From NCBI RefSeq assembly GCF_016107685.1, contig NZ_JABASY010000007.1, forward strand, positions 1-64,000: a stretch of DNA of 64,000 nt. Direction: 5' to 3'. A program made the translations under genes and the position numbers. Under the pieces are notes generated by a model. That model saw only the letters and a list, made by a program, of their open reading frames with translations. It did no database searches and had not been told where the DNA came from. The DNA comes from Brevibacterium yomogidense (lineage in GTDB: Bacteria; Actinomycetota; Actinomycetes; Actinomycetales; Brevibacteriaceae). Shown here in pieces: positions 8,305-20,206 of this stretch (positions are counted from its first letter, which is position 1; every line of letters starts with the position of its first letter).

Positions 8305-10209
8305 ATGGATACCGACCCGCAGCCGCACTCTGCGACGCCCGCCGGCGCGCATGTCGACTACGAGAGCCCGGAAGACGCACATCGAACGTACGGTCCGGGA
8401 CTCTGGGCCAATACCGTCGCCGAGGTCGTGGACCCCGACCTCTCCGAGAGCTACCAGATCCAGGAGGAGGACTCCGACGAGCGGATCATGGCGAAGCTCA
8501 AGCTCCAGGGGGTGCGGATCGGGGCGATGGGAGTGGCCCCCGCGGTCTTCTGGCCCGCGCTCACCGTCATCCTGGGTGTCGCGATCCTCGCCATCGCCTT
8601 CCCGGATGCTGTGGGCTCCGTCCTCACGACGACGAACGATTGGATCGTCGGGACGCTGGGCTGGTACTACATGCTGGTCATCGGACTCTTCATCCTCTTC
8701 TCCGTGGGAGTGGGACTCAGCAGATACGGAAAGATCACTCTGGGCAGGGAAGGTGAGAAGCCGGAGTTCGGGATGCTGTCGTGGTTCTCGATGCTCTTCG
8801 CCGCCGGTATGGGGATCGGCCTCGTGTTCTACGGAGTGGGCGAGCCATTGTCGTACGCCACGTTCGATCCGAAGCCCGGGTGGCCCACTGATGAGCAGAC
8901 GCTGCAGCGGCTCGCGATGGCGCAGACGTTCGTGCACTGGGGCGTCCACCCCTGGTCGATCTACGCCGTGATCGGTCTGGGTCTGGCGTACGCGATCCAC
9001 CGCCGTGGTCGGCCGATCTCCATCCGCTGGGCCCTCGAGCCGCTGTTCGGACAGCGGGTCAAAGGGTGGATGGGTGACGTCATCGACATCCTCGCGATAT
9101 TCGGCACCGTGTTCGGCATCGCCACGTCGTTGGGACTGGGAGTCAACCAGATCGCAGCGGGCATGCAGGCGGTCGGCATCGTCGAGGCCGCTGATCTGGT
9201 TCTGCTCATCACACTCATCGTCGGCATCACCTTCATCGCCATCCTGTCCGTGGTGTCCGGAGTGGGCCGTGGCATCAAATGGCTCTCCAACATCAACCTG
9301 AGCATGGCCGGGCTCGTCCTGCTGACGGTCCTCCTCCTGGGCCCGACGCTCTTCCTCATGAAGACCTACGTCGAATCCCTGGGTGTCTACCTTGCGAACT
9401 TCTTCGAGATGACGTTCGATTCCGCGGCGCACACAGGCGATGAAGGCGACACGTGGAACTCCGCGTGGACCATCTTCTACTGGGGCTGGTGGATCTCCTG
9501 GGCACCGTTCGTCGGGGTCTTCATCGCTCGCATCTCCCGTGGCCGAACGGTGCGGGAGTTCATCCTGGGCGTACTCCTGGTGCCCAGCCTCGTCGGCTTC
9601 CTATGGTTCACCGTCATGGGTGGCAGCGGCCTGTACCGCCAATTCGACTCCGGCGACCCCATCGTGGGGGAGGGGGAGGAAGTTGCGGCAGAGGCAGCAC
9701 TCTTCGACGTCCTCGGCGCCTTGCCGATGGGAGAGATCCTCTCCTTCATCGCGATCATCCTCGTTGCGATCTTCTTCATCACCTCGTCGGATTCCGGTTC
9801 ACTGGTCGTCGACATGCTCGCTTCCGGCGGACACCCGAACCCCCCGGTCTGGTCGCGCATCCTGTGGGCCGTACTCGAAGGACTCATCGCCATCGGGCTC
9901 CTCTGGGCCGGTGGTCTGGGCGCGTTGCAGGCTGCGGCACTGGCGACCGCGTTGCCGTTCAGTCTGGTCCTCCTGGGCGTCGCGGTGGCCACGTTGCGCG
10001 CGTTGAAGATCGACGATGCCTACACGCAGCACGGGGAGTTCGTCGACCGGTACACCCAGCTGCGAGCAGACCTGCAGGAGAACTTCAGCGACCACTTCGG
10101 ACCGCAGGTCGACGACCGCATCGACTACCGACTGTCGAATCAGCGCCAGCGGTGGCACGTGGCAAAGCCGGAGCCACCTGTCAGCGGGCGCGCGCGTCCG
10201 GAACCCTGA
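8305..10209 (+). CDS. BCCT-family betaine/choline/carnitine-type transporter
   Basis: A 634-residue secondary transporter. It has a charged cytoplasmic N-terminus of about 75 residues, twelve membrane segments, and a hydrophilic C-terminal tail (about residues 575-634) of the kind used for osmosensing in BetP-like proteins. Family landmarks are AAGMGIGLVFYGVGEPL, the HWGVHPWSIYAVIGLGLAY segment and the WWISWAPFVGVFIARISRGR box. An AGGACGG ribosome-binding site seven bases upstream favours the ATG at 8305 over the TTG one codon earlier. The likely role is Na+- or H+-coupled uptake of glycine betaine, choline or another compatible solute; the specificity cannot be read off. Confidence 0.9.
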   Translation: MDTDPQPHSATPAGAHVDYESPEDAHRTYGPGLWANTVAEVVDPDLSESYQIQEEDSDERIMAKLKLQGVRIGAMGVAPAVFWPALTVILGVAILAIAFPDAVGSVLTTTNDWIVGTLGWYYMLVIGLFILFSVGVGLSRYGKITLGREGEKPEFGMLSWFSMLFAAGMGIGLVFYGVGEPLSYATFDPKPGWPTDEQTLQRLAMAQTFVHWGVHPWSIYAVIGLGLAYAIHRRGRPISIRWALEPLFGQRVKGWMGDVIDILAIFGTVFGIATSLGLGVNQIAAGMQAVGIVEAADLVLLITLIVGITFIAILSVVSGVGRGIKWLSNINLSMAGLVLLTVLLLGPTLFLMKTYVESLGVYLANFFEMTFDSAAHTGDEGDTWNSAWTIFYWGWWISWAPFVGVFIARISRGRTVREFILGVLLVPSLVGFLWFTVMGGSGLYRQFDSGDPIVGEGEEVAAEAALFDVLGALPMGEILSFIAIILVAIFFITSSDSGSLVVDMLASGGHPNPPVWSRILWAVLEGLIAIGLLWAGGLGALQAAALATALPFSLVLLGVAVATLRALKIDDAYTQHGEFVDRYTQLRADLQENFSDHFGPQVDDRIDYRLSNQRQRWHVAKPEPPVSGRARPEP

Positions 10210-10347
10210 CATCGCGCGCTCTCCAGCGGGGTCTCCACCCTTGCAGTGGAGGATTCCGCACGGGGATGAAACCATAGGGATGTCGATGTCGGACATGTGC
10301 CGACCGCGCTCCGTCCCGCACCGTTGCATCACACAGAAGGAGTCGTC

Positions 10348-11370
10348 ATGCCCATCGCCACCCCTGAGGTCTACTCGGAACTCATCGATCGCGCGAAGCA
10401 GAACGGTTTCGCATACCCGGCGGTGAACTGCACGTCGTCCCAGACGGTCAATGCGGCGATCCGCGGCTTCGCGGAGGCGGAATCCGACGGGATCATCCAG
10501 GTGTCGACCGGCGGTGCCGAGTACCTGTCCGGCCCCACCATCAAGGACCGCGTCCGTGGCGCAGTCGCGTTCGCTGTGTACGCACACGAAGTCGCGAAGT
10601 CCTACGACGTGAACATAGTCCTTCACACCGACCACGCTCCCAAGGACGCGGTCGAGCACTGGGTGAAGCCCCTGCTCGAGATCTCCAGGGAGCGGACGCA
10701 GCGAGGCGAGGATCCACTGTTCGGCTCGCACATGTGGGACGGTTCGGCTGTCGCGCTCGACGAGAACCTGGCGATCGCTGAGGAGATGCTGGAGCTGTCC
10801 AATGCGGCGAACACTCTCCTCGAGATCGAGATCGGCGTTGTGGGCGGTGAAGAGGACGGCGTCGAGAACGAGATCAACGAGAAGCTGTACACCACGGTGG
10901 AGGATGCGCGGGCCACAGTCGCCGCCCTCGGTTCGGGTGAGAAGGGCCGCTACCTCACCGCACTGACGTTCGGCAATGTCCATGGTGTCTACAAGCCGGG
11001 CCATGTGAAGCTGCGCCCGGAGCTGCTGGGTGAGATCCAGGAAGCCATCGGAGCCGAAGTCGGCAAGGAGCGTCCGTTCGACCTCGTCTTCCACGGTGGC
11101 TCCGGCTCTTCCGAAGAGGAGATCGCGACCGCTGTTCGCCACGGCGTCGTGAAGATGAACATCGACACGGATACGCAGTACGCCTTCACCCGTCCGGTAG
11201 TCGATCACATCTTCAAGAACTACGACGGCGTCCTCAAGATCGACGGCGACGTGGGCAATAAGAAGCTCTACGATCCCCGGTCTTGGGGCAAGGCGGCCGA
11301 AGCGTCGATGGCCGACCGCATCGTCGAAGCGTGCCAGCACTTGGGATCTGCGGGGAACCGTCTGAAGTGA
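10348..11370 (+). CDS. fba: Class II fructose-bisphosphate aldolase
   Basis: A 340-residue Zn-dependent aldolase of glycolysis and gluconeogenesis, cleaving fructose 1,6-bisphosphate to DHAP and glyceraldehyde 3-phosphate. Visible landmarks are VLHTDHAPKDAVEHW with the catalytic Asp and a metal-binding His, EIEIGVVGGEEDGVE, FGNVHGVYKPG and VFHGGSGSSEEEI. The latter two carry the remaining Zn-ligand His residues and the phosphate-binding GGSGS. The start is the ATG at 10348, directly after AGAAGGAG; an in-frame GTG at 10297 lacks such a site. A strong hairpin lies 22 bp after the stop. In many actinobacteria fba lies near purA and DUF3151; here the rhamnose/exopolysaccharide locus separates them. 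Confidence 0.95.
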   Translation: MPIATPEVYSELIDRAKQNGFAYPAVNCTSSQTVNAAIRGFAEAESDGIIQVSTGGAEYLSGPTIKDRVRGAVAFAVYAHEVAKSYDVNIVLHTDHAPKDAVEHWVKPLLEISRERTQRGEDPLFGSHMWDGSAVALDENLAIAEEMLELSNAANTLLEIEIGVVGGEEDGVENEINEKLYTTVEDARATVAALGSGEKGRYLTALTFGNVHGVYKPGHVKLRPELLGEIQEAIGAEVGKERPFDLVFHGGSGSSEEEIATAVRHGVVKMNIDTDTQYAFTRPVVDHIFKNYDGVLKIDGDVGNKKLYDPRSWGKAAEASMADRIVEACQHLGSAGNRLK

Positions 11371-11392
11371 CGTTTCCGCACGCAGACTGACA

Positions 11393-11427
11393 GACTGCCG
11401 CCCGGCGAGCATAGCCGGGCGGCAGTC
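11393..11427 (+). terminator. fba terminator hairpin
   Basis: A perfect 14-bp GC-rich stem (gactgccgcccggc paired with gccgggcggcagtc) with a 7-nt loop, 22 bp after the aldolase stop. There is no strong U-tract. It separates fba from the rml genes, which have their own ribosome-binding site 75 bp further on. Confidence 0.8.
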
Positions 11428-11467
11428 ATCGCTCGGTACGTCTTTGAGAACGTTCCCGGGGCGCTAG

Positions 11468-13928
<2,461 letters not shown>

Positions 13929-13932
<4 letters not shown>

Positions 13933-14834
13933 CGACCGCGGAAGCGGTGGTGGGCGGCCCACCTGCGGCTCTTCATGTGCGACTCGCGCATGCGTGTGTC
14001 CAATGGATTGCGGAGAGTGCGCGGGTGCGTGTTCTCCACATCAAGGGACACGCCATCGATGAGGAGATGCGGGTCCTCCGTGGGGGCGGGTCGGACGTCG
14101 ATGTCCTGGTGGCGCCGTCAGAGTTGTCACGATTCGAAGCGGCACTGCGGTCGTTGGGATGGACGCTGTACACTACCTTCCGGTCCGGCTCGGTGTTCGG
14201 CCACGCGGCGACGTATTACCATCCGACCTGGGGCACTGCAGACGTCCACCGATGGATACCGGGCCTCGACCGAGGCCCCTGTGCTTCGTTCGAATACCTG
14301 TGGTCGGATCGGTTGGCCCGAGAGCTGGGCGGAGTGCCTTGCGCAGTGCCGTCAGATGACCACCACCGGTTGATTCTGCTGCTCCATGCGGCACGCAACG
14401 GAGCCCGCAGGGGAACGGACTTCCGGCTGGGGTGGGGCGACGTCGAAGGTCCCCAGCGCCGTCGGATCAGGAACGCGGCGTACGCCATGGGTGCACACGT
14501 CCCCTTCATGCTCGTGACGACCGACGCTGGTGTGGTGCCGGGGCGACACGCTCGTCTGTGGGCCGCAGTGGTGACGAACCGGGGAACCACAGAGCAGTGG
14601 TTCGCCCGATTCAAAGACGCTTCATCGATACGAGAAGTGAGCTTGCTAGTCGGAGACGCGCTGAAAGCGAACCAGGATCATCTGGGACTGAAACTGGGGC
14701 ATCGCCCCAGCCGCGGTGAGCTCGTGAACGAGCAGATGCGCCGGGCGGGCACAGCCGCACGGTGGGTGGCAGCCACGTTCCTACCCGCCAGGGTGCGGTC
14801 ATTCCGCTCCCGAAGATCTGGGCAGGTGCGATGA
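13929..14834 (+). CDS. Nucleotidyltransferase-fold protein (NTP_transf_5-like)
   Basis: A 301-residue protein of the uncharacterised nucleotidyltransferase group often found in polysaccharide and exosortase loci. The pol-beta-like active site is visible as HIKGHAIDEEMR followed by GGGSDVDVLVAPSE (about residues 55-70), where the two Asp would bind metal. A further conserved patch, PSDDHHRLILLLHAARNGAR, follows near residue 145. The substrate is unknown. It starts with ATG overlapping the rmlCD stop as ATGA, so it is the third gene of the rml operon and converges on rmlA with 25 bp between stops. A PqqD-like small protein, a common partner of this family elsewhere, is encoded in the facing operon. 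Confidence 0.6.
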
Positions 14835-14859
14835 GAGCACGCGCTCACCCGCAGCAGGA

Positions 14860-15735
14860 TCAGTCGTCGCGACCGCGTGCGACCAGTCGTTCCAGATAGG
14901 TTCCGTAGCCGCTCTTCTTCAAGGGCTGTGCGCGGTCCATCAGCTGGTCGTCATCAAGCCACTCGAGGCGCCATGCGATCTCTTCCGGGCATGCGATTTT
15001 GAGTCCCTGGCGTGCTTCGATCGCTGAGACGAATGAACCGGCGGCGTGCAGAGACTCGAAGGTTCCCGTATCGAGCCATGCTGTTCCGCGCGGCAGCAGT
15101 TCGACTGTGAGGCTTCCATCGTCCATGTAGCTGCGGTTGAGGTCAGTGATCTCCAATTCTCCGCGGTCGGACGGTGCCAGTTGCTTCGCCCGTTCGGTGA
15201 CGGTCGAGTCGTAGAAGTAGAGACCGGGGATGGCCCAGTGCGATTTCGGGTCGGTGGGCTTCTCCTCGAGCGAGAGCGCGCGCCCATCCGCACCCACTTC
15301 GACCACTCCGTACGACCGCGGGTCATCAACCCAGTAGCCGAACACCACGGCGCCGTCTGGGTCGCTCTTCGCGCGGAGCCGTGTACCCAGCCCCGTGCCA
15401 TAGAAGATGTTGTCCCCGAGCACCAGGGCACTGGGCTGACCGTCAAGGAACTCCTCGCCCAGGATGAATGCCTGTGCGAGGCCGTCCGGACTGGGCTGTT
15501 GGGTGTAGGTGATGTTCACGCCGTAGCGCGACCCGTCTCCCAGCAGCGTGGAGAACGCATCTGCGTCGTGAGGAGTCGTGATGACGAGGATGTCTCGAAT
15601 GCCCGCAAGCATGAGTGTTGACAGCGGGTAGTAGATCATGGGCTTGTCCCAGACGGGCATGAGCTGTTTGCTCACACCGTACGTCAGAGGGTGGAGCCGG
15701 GAACCGGTCCCGCCGGCAAGAATGATTCCGCGCAT
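14860..15735 (-). CDS. rmlA: Glucose-1-phosphate thymidylyltransferase
   Basis: A 291-residue RmlA, making dTDP-glucose from dTTP and glucose 1-phosphate, the entry to dTDP-rhamnose. The nucleotide-binding signature [18 protein letters not shown] is at the very N-terminus, followed by [20 protein letters not shown], the metal-site region LGDNIFYG and [17 protein letters not shown]. The frame is open about 276 bases further upstream. The ATG at 15735, with GAAGGACA in front, gives the canonical start. It is the last gene of the long minus-strand exopolysaccharide operon, 10 bp after the PqqD-like gene. Confidence 0.93.
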   Translation of the reverse strand: MRGIILAGGTGSRLHPLTYGVSKQLMPVWDKPMIYYPLSTLMLAGIRDILVITTPHDADAFSTLLGDGSRYGVNITYTQQPSPDGLAQAFILGEEFLDGQPSALVLGDNIFYGTGLGTRLRAKSDPDGAVVFGYWVDDPRSYGVVEVGADGRALSLEEKPTDPKSHWAIPGLYFYDSTVTERAKQLAPSDRGELEITDLNRSYMDDGSLTVELLPRGTAWLDTGTFESLHAAGSFVSAIEARQGLKIACPEEIAWRLEWLDDDQLMDRAQPLKKSGYGTYLERLVARGRDD

Positions 15736-15745
15736 CGAGTGTCCT

Positions 15746-16045
15746 TCAGTGCGAAGCGGTCGGCTGGGGTGCGACCGCTGGAGTGAGGAGGCCGATCGAG
15801 ACGAAGTCGTCAGCCTGGTGTCCGAGTTGAATGTGAGCATCGGGAGGTGCGTCATCGAAGAGAGTGACGCATGCACCCACCGCGTCGGAAATTCGTGAGG
15901 GTTCGCGGAAGTGTTCGAGGAGAACCGAGGCGACGCCTTCCAACCGCACGATCGGCCCGTTCGGCAAGGGTGCGACCCACACGATGTCGCCGTCGGTTTC
16001 GACTGCGACATCGGTGAGTCTCCACAGCTGATCGGGACGGTTCAT
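15746..16045 (-). CDS. Small PqqD-like protein
   Basis: A 99-residue protein whose sequence ([20 protein letters not shown], then [28 protein letters not shown]) has the layout of PqqD/RiPP-recognition-element folds: a beta-rich start, then helices with a G-x-A-x-x-I/L-W/L segment. In PQQ and lasso-peptide systems such domains bind a leader peptide. In several polysaccharide loci a PqqD-like protein occurs with an HPr-kinase-related protein and a nucleotidyltransferase of the type encoded at 13929-14834. No precursor peptide or HPr-kinase-like gene is visible nearby. It overlaps the phosphatase stop as ATGA. Assignment rests on pattern only. Confidence 0.45.
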   Translation of the reverse strand: MNRPDQLWRLTDVAVETDGDIVWVAPLPNGPIVRLEGVASVLLEHFREPSRISDAVGACVTLFDDAPPDAHIQLGHQADDFVSIGLLTPAVAPQPTASH

Positions 16046-16545
16046 CCGTGCCCATTCGCGATGGTGGCGAGGACTTCGTCGATCTCCTCCGCAGCCCGGG
16101 CAGCTTCGGACTGCCCCAGCCTGTAGGGATCCGCGATGTCATCCTCGCGGGTGAGAGCCGGGCGGAAGAGTGATACCGGGACGGGGACCCACGGCGCATT
16201 CGTCGATTCCGCGGAGACATCGCGGGCATAGGGCTTCATGACGAATGTGCGGTTGAGGATGTCCGGCCACTCCTCTGCGACGTATGCACGGTGTTCACGT
16301 GTGGCACACAAGAGGAGGTCCGCGCTGCGAGCCAGCCCGGCCGTGAGCTGCTGAGCCTGGAAGCCGTCAGCAGTCCCTCCTCGCGCTTCCAGCTCTGTGG
16401 TCATGGTGTCGTCCATGCCCCATCCGCGCATTGCGTGGGTTCCGGCGCTCAGGAAATCGACTCCGGGCGCCATGTGCTGGGCACGCCGTTCCGCATAGGC
16501 GGAACGGCAGATGTTGCCAGTGCAGACGAAGAGGACTCTAGGCAT
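16042..16545 (-). CDS. Low-molecular-weight protein tyrosine phosphatase (Wzb-like)
   Basis: A 167-residue phosphatase with the P-loop CTGNICRS at residues 8-15 (C-x5-R-S) and the general-acid Asp in DIADPYRLGQSEAAR near residue 145. Such enzymes dephosphorylate the tyrosine cluster of BY-kinases and so control polysaccharide chain length and export. The cognate kinase is encoded at the head of the same operon (23200-24873). An 8-bp overlap with the VanZ gene upstream and an ATGA overlap with the PqqD-like gene downstream place it in the same transcript. Confidence 0.9.
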   Translation of the reverse strand: MPRVLFVCTGNICRSAYAERRAQHMAPGVDFLSAGTHAMRGWGMDDTMTTELEARGGTADGFQAQQLTAGLARSADLLLCATREHRAYVAEEWPDILNRTFVMKPYARDVSAESTNAPWVPVPVSLFRPALTREDDIADPYRLGQSEAARAAEEIDEVLATIANGHG

Positions 16546-17011
16546 GGGGCGAGTCTATCGACTGGTTGCTCCGCTTCTCACACCACCTGGTGATCAGGGC
16601 GCCTACGACGACCCCCAACACACCACCTGCAGTATTCATGACCACATCACCGATATCCGGGTGTCGGGTGGAGAGGACGAAGAATTGGAGCAGCTCGATC
16701 GTGATGCTGAGACCGCACAGTACTCCTGCCCACCACCAGCGCGGAAGGATGAGTGCGAGTCCGAGTCCGAGCGGGACGAACATCACGACGTTCCACACTT
16801 CTGCGAGTTGTTCGGGTGTCATCGCCGGGGGCAGAGGGGTGTTCTGGCGGAGGAACCACCAGATGTGGACATTGAGCCGATTGATCACCCACCCCGAGGG
16901 GAAGAGCACCAGGAACGCCGCGAGGCTCGACCCGGTCAGAAGGATGACGACCCCGATGCGCCGTCGAGTCGCTCCCTTGTGAGGAGACTGCTGCGACGAT
17001 CCCGCCTGCAC
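16538..17011 (-). CDS. VanZ-like membrane protein
   Basis: A 157-residue protein with about four membrane helices and the typical VanZ-like sequence: NVVMFVPLGLGLAL, then ITIELLQFFVLSTRHPDIGDVVMNTAGGVLG. The E-x-x-Q and D-x-x-x-N residues are the conserved polar positions of the family. Members are common in actinobacterial surface-polysaccharide loci, but apart from teicoplanin resistance in enterococci no biochemical role is established. The start is GTG, two bases after the stop of the upstream glycosyltransferase gene, and it overlaps the phosphatase gene by 8 bp. Confidence 0.8.
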   Translation of the reverse strand: MQAGSSQQSPHKGATRRRIGVVILLTGSSLAAFLVLFPSGWVINRLNVHIWWFLRQNTPLPPAMTPEQLAEVWNVVMFVPLGLGLALILPRWWWAGVLCGLSITIELLQFFVLSTRHPDIGDVVMNTAGGVLGVVVGALITRWCEKRSNQSIDSPHA

Positions 17012-17013
17012 GG

Positions 17014-18006
17014 TCAGAGGTGTTCCAGGAGGATGCGGACGCGGTGATCGAAGGTGTGTTCCGCGGCTGTGCGCTTCTGGGCTGCGTCGCGAATCGCGGA
17101 TGTGGCGAGCGCACCGCGTGAGATGCGCGAGCAGAGCTCGATCAGATGGTCCTCAGAGTCGTACACGAGCACCTCGGAACCGGGTTCGTAGAATTCCGCC
17201 ACGTCAGATCGGTCAATGAGCTGGACGCCTCCCACGCCACTCGCCTCGAACGTGCGCATCGTGAATCCTTCCTGGTCCCAGTGCGAGTTCAGCGTTGCAT
17301 CGGACCCCGCCATGACTCCGTAGGCCTCCGCGCGTGACACGTTCGGCAAGGTCGTGAAGGGGAGCGGTGCGAACTGCCGGGTCCGCGCCTGGTCGACGAG
17401 TCGCGACGACCATGTCTTCCCGAAAGCGACGACGGGGACTCCTGCACGGTGGAGCGCCAGCAGCATCTCTTCTCGATTCGCATACCTGGCACCGATGAAT
17501 GTCGTCGCGCGGAAAGCGCGGTGCTCCACTGGAGAATAGGTGTCGAATGCGTTCGGAAGGTAGAAGGACTCGACGCCTGCGGCGGCGAGCCTGTCCGCGT
17601 CGGGCTTGGAATACGTCGCGATCGTACCGACCCGGGCATGCGAGACGAAGTCGCTGCGCATCCTGCGCAACTCGTCATACGCCCACGTGATGAGAGGGAC
17701 GCGGGCCTCAGCTGCAGCGGACCACCAACTGGACGACAGCTGGTCTCCTCGCACGACGAGCACTGCGTCCGGCTTCGTCGCCCGCAGCCGTGAGATCGCG
17801 AGGTCGGAGAGGTGACGGTCGATGAGTGCAGTGACGTTGCGGCTGGGGGAGCGGTGCGCCAGGGCGTTCGCGGCGCGCGCATAGGCGGGTCCGGGCTGAT
17901 CGTAGATGTGGACGTCCACATCCCAGCCCTGAGCGTTCAGTGCCGCTGTGATCGCCTGCCAGTACCCCTGGAAGGCCGGTGAAACGAGTAGCAGCTTTCT
18001 GGCCAC
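17014..18006 (-). CDS. CgeB-like glycosyltransferase (GT-B)
   Basis: A 330-residue protein with two Rossmann-like halves. The N-terminal half has LLLVSPAFQGYWQAITAAL and LVVRGDQL...PLITWAYDELRR. The C-terminal half has FIGARYANREEMLLAL, SDATLNSHWDQEGFTMRTFE and GVGGVQLIDRSDVAEFYEPG. The F-x-x-R-x-F-E-A-S-G-x-G arrangement is that of the CgeB / Glycos_transf_1_2 group. Starting at GTG (18006) behind AGGAGA gives a protein of normal length. The sugar transferred is unknown. It is one of six glycosyltransferases in the operon running from 24873 to 14860. Confidence 0.7.
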   Translation of the reverse strand: MARKLLLVSPAFQGYWQAITAALNAQGWDVDVHIYDQPGPAYARAANALAHRSPSRNVTALIDRHLSDLAISRLRATKPDAVLVVRGDQLSSSWWSAAAEARVPLITWAYDELRRMRSDFVSHARVGTIATYSKPDADRLAAAGVESFYLPNAFDTYSPVEHRAFRATTFIGARYANREEMLLALHRAGVPVVAFGKTWSSRLVDQARTRQFAPLPFTTLPNVSRAEAYGVMAGSDATLNSHWDQEGFTMRTFEASGVGGVQLIDRSDVAEFYEPGSEVLVYDSEDHLIELCSRISRGALATSAIRDAAQKRTAAEHTFDHRVRILLEHL

Positions 18007-18032
18007 GTGACGGTCTCCTGTGTGCTGTCGTT

Positions 18033-19166
18033 TCAGCGTGGTTGAGGGGTCTCGGCAAGGAGTTGTGAGGCGTGTTCCCGCATGGACGCGATGAAGCGCT
18101 CCTCCGAGAATGCATCAGCATGGTCCCGGATCCGGAACGCATCCCAAATCGTATCGTTCGAGCGCAGCACTGCACGGGCGATGGCGTCGGGAGTGCTGAC
18201 GTCGAAGAAGCGCCCGTTGACCGACTCGACGACCGTGTCGAGGTAACCCCCTGCGCGCAATGCGATGACAGGTGTGCCGTACGAGTTGGCTTCGAGCGGA
18301 GTCAGACCGAAGTCTTCGAAGCTCGCCGCGATGAGTGTGCGCGCGTGGGCGTAAGCCCAGCGCATCTGGGCATCGGAGACGCCTTCCGCGAACGCCACAT
18401 TCGTGGGGGCGACGGACCGGAGCGCGTCCTTCTCCGGCCCGCTCCCGATGACCAGCAGGTTCTCATCGGGGAGCAGGCTGAAAGCGCGGACAGCTTTGTC
18501 GACATTCTTGTACGGCATCAGACGTGACACGACGAGATGGAACGCCGCAGGGGACTCTGCCCACGGGGCCGCCTCGGGCAGAGGTTGCTGGTCACCGGAG
18601 GTCTCCACGCCTCCTGGTGGGAAGAGCGGGGGGACGGAGAAGCCGTACACGCGTTTGATCCGGCGCGACACGAGTGACGAATTCGAGAGATAGCGATCGG
18701 CCGTCCGCGCAGCAGTCTGGTCCCACCGCACCAGACTGGGCTGCAGTGCAGAGAGGGCAGTGCCCCTGAAAGAGGTGAAGGGGTGCGCACCGAGGTATTC
18801 GTCCGCGAGGTACAGCCAGCGGGCCGGGGAGTGGCAGTACACGAGTTTGCGACCGCTCACGGGGAACGCGTGGGCCCACCCGGACGTGCTCACGATGGTG
18901 AGGTCCGCGTCGATCGCCATCCGATCGGCGAAGGCCCGGAGAACGGGAAGCGCCTTGCGGTGGTCGCGTCGCAACGGCGTGACGCGATTGAGCGGGGACG
19001 TTCTGATGCGGAGGTCCGCGAACTCCGGGTAGGTGCCGTCCCTGTCGTAGAGGAGCGTGTGTATCTCTGCATCGGGGAAGGCCCTCGCGAGGGAGAGGAC
19101 GACGCGCTCCGCCCCTCCCCGTTGTGTGAGGTAGTCGTGAGCGATTGCTATGCGGGGTCGAATCAT
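18033..19166 (-). CDS. Glycosyltransferase family 4 (WbaZ/mannosyltransferase-like)
   Basis: A 377-residue GT-B enzyme. The N-terminal half begins RIAIAHDYLTQRGGAERVVLSLAR and includes VYCHSPARWLY. The C-terminal donor-binding half has LVVSRLMPYKNVDKAVRAF, VIGSGPEKDALR and the family's E-x7-E motif as SFEDFGLTPLEANSYGTPVIA. This layout is close to GDP-mannose-dependent O-antigen mannosyltransferases of WbaZ type, though the donor could differ. Its ATG overlaps the stop of the upstream GT4 gene as ATGA. Confidence 0.85.
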   Translation of the reverse strand: MIRPRIAIAHDYLTQRGGAERVVLSLARAFPDAEIHTLLYDRDGTYPEFADLRIRTSPLNRVTPLRRDHRKALPVLRAFADRMAIDADLTIVSTSGWAHAFPVSGRKLVYCHSPARWLYLADEYLGAHPFTSFRGTALSALQPSLVRWDQTAARTADRYLSNSSLVSRRIKRVYGFSVPPLFPPGGVETSGDQQPLPEAAPWAESPAAFHLVVSRLMPYKNVDKAVRAFSLLPDENLLVIGSGPEKDALRSVAPTNVAFAEGVSDAQMRWAYAHARTLIAASFEDFGLTPLEANSYGTPVIALRAGGYLDTVVESVNGRFFDVSTPDAIARAVLRSNDTIWDAFRIRDHADAFSEERFIASMREHASQLLAETPQPR

Positions 19167-20206
19167 AGTGATCCCTCCAGGGTGGCGAGGGTGCGTTCCA
19201 ACCGTCGCGCGGCGGAATCCGAACTGAAATGATCTTCCCAGCGCTGCCTGTTCTCCTGGATCAGGGCAGCGCGGTCGATCGTGGGCGAATGTGCGGCGAC
19301 ATCGTGGATCAGACGACTGAGGACCGAAACGTCACCGGCTGGGAACATGTACGGGTACGCGGGACCCACGACTTCCGGCAGAGCCCCGTCGTCGCTCACG
19401 ATGAGAGGAGTACCGGCCGACATCGCTTCTGCCGCAACGAGACCGAAAGCCTCTCGACAGTTGGAGGGAACGACCAAGAGGTCGATCTGGGAGAGGAACC
19501 TGGAGGGCTCGGTCCACCCGTGCTGTTCCACCGGGTAGCGAGCAGCAGACAGGGCTGCGGATATGCGGCGTTCCTCTGCACGACTCGCAAACCGTGTGGC
19601 GCCTCCGGTGATCAGCCTCACTGGAACGGAGGCGTCGAGGGCTGATAGAGCGCCAAGAAGATCGTGGATTCCCTTGTCCATGGTCAGACGTCCGAGGAAG
19701 CCCACGCGCAGTGGTGTCGCGGTGCCCGTGGCCGACGCGGTGGGAGCGGGTAGGACTTGCATGTCGGCAGTCCAATTGGGGAGGACCACGGATCCAGGCA
19801 CTCGGTCCGCCACGAACTGCGATGGCACGATGATCTGTGAAGCATTGCGGAGTGCGCACCTGACGAGCGGTTGGAGTCGAGGGGCGGGTACCTGGTGCAG
19901 GTGAACGACCCGTCGGGGCATACCCGCCGTGGCGGTCGCCGGCAGGAAACCGTTGGCCCACAGGAGGTCCACCGATGATGCGCACGCCCACGACCGCAGT
20001 CGCAGAAGATAGTCGGCACGGCCCGAGGACTTGATGCCCGCGTATCGAAGACCCGATTGGCGCGCGCGAAGAAGCACGTCCGAATGGTGCGAGGGGCCGA
20101 CGATCACCGGAGTGTGACCGAGCGCGGACAGTTGCTCTGCGACGTTGAAGAGCATGACTTCGCCGCCGCCCAGAGTCCCCTGGTTCGAGAGGAGGGCGAT
20201 CTTCAT
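19163..20206 (-). CDS. Glycosyltransferase family 4
   Basis: A 347-residue GT-B enzyme starting MKIALLSNQGTLGGGEVMLF, where the glycine loop contacts the donor, and containing VGFLGRLTMDKGIHDLLGAL and the donor-binding E-x7-E region as VVPSNCREAFGLVAAEAMSAG. The reading frame extends 567 bases further upstream, but that stretch lies inside the next gene. The ATG at 20206 overlaps the upstream stop as ATGA, which settles the start. It is part of the coupled run of GT4 genes. The linkage it makes is unknown. Confidence 0.85.
   Translation of the reverse strand: MKIALLSNQGTLGGGEVMLFNVAEQLSALGHTPVIVGPSHHSDVLLRARQSGLRYAGIKSSGRADYLLRLRSWACASSVDLLWANGFLPATATAGMPRRVVHLHQVPAPRLQPLVRCALRNASQIIVPSQFVADRVPGSVVLPNWTADMQVLPAPTASATGTATPLRVGFLGRLTMDKGIHDLLGALSALDASVPVRLITGGATRFASRAEERRISAALSAARYPVEQHGWTEPSRFLSQIDLLVVPSNCREAFGLVAAEAMSAGTPLIVSDDGALPEVVGPAYPYMFPAGDVSVLSRLIHDVAAHSPTIDRAALIQENRQRWEDHFSSDSAARRLERTLATLEGSL

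Noticed and set aside
9799-11412. A 537-codon minus-strand frame across the BCCT and fba genes
   Set aside because: It spans two well-supported plus-strand genes and the fba terminator, and shows no recognisable domain.
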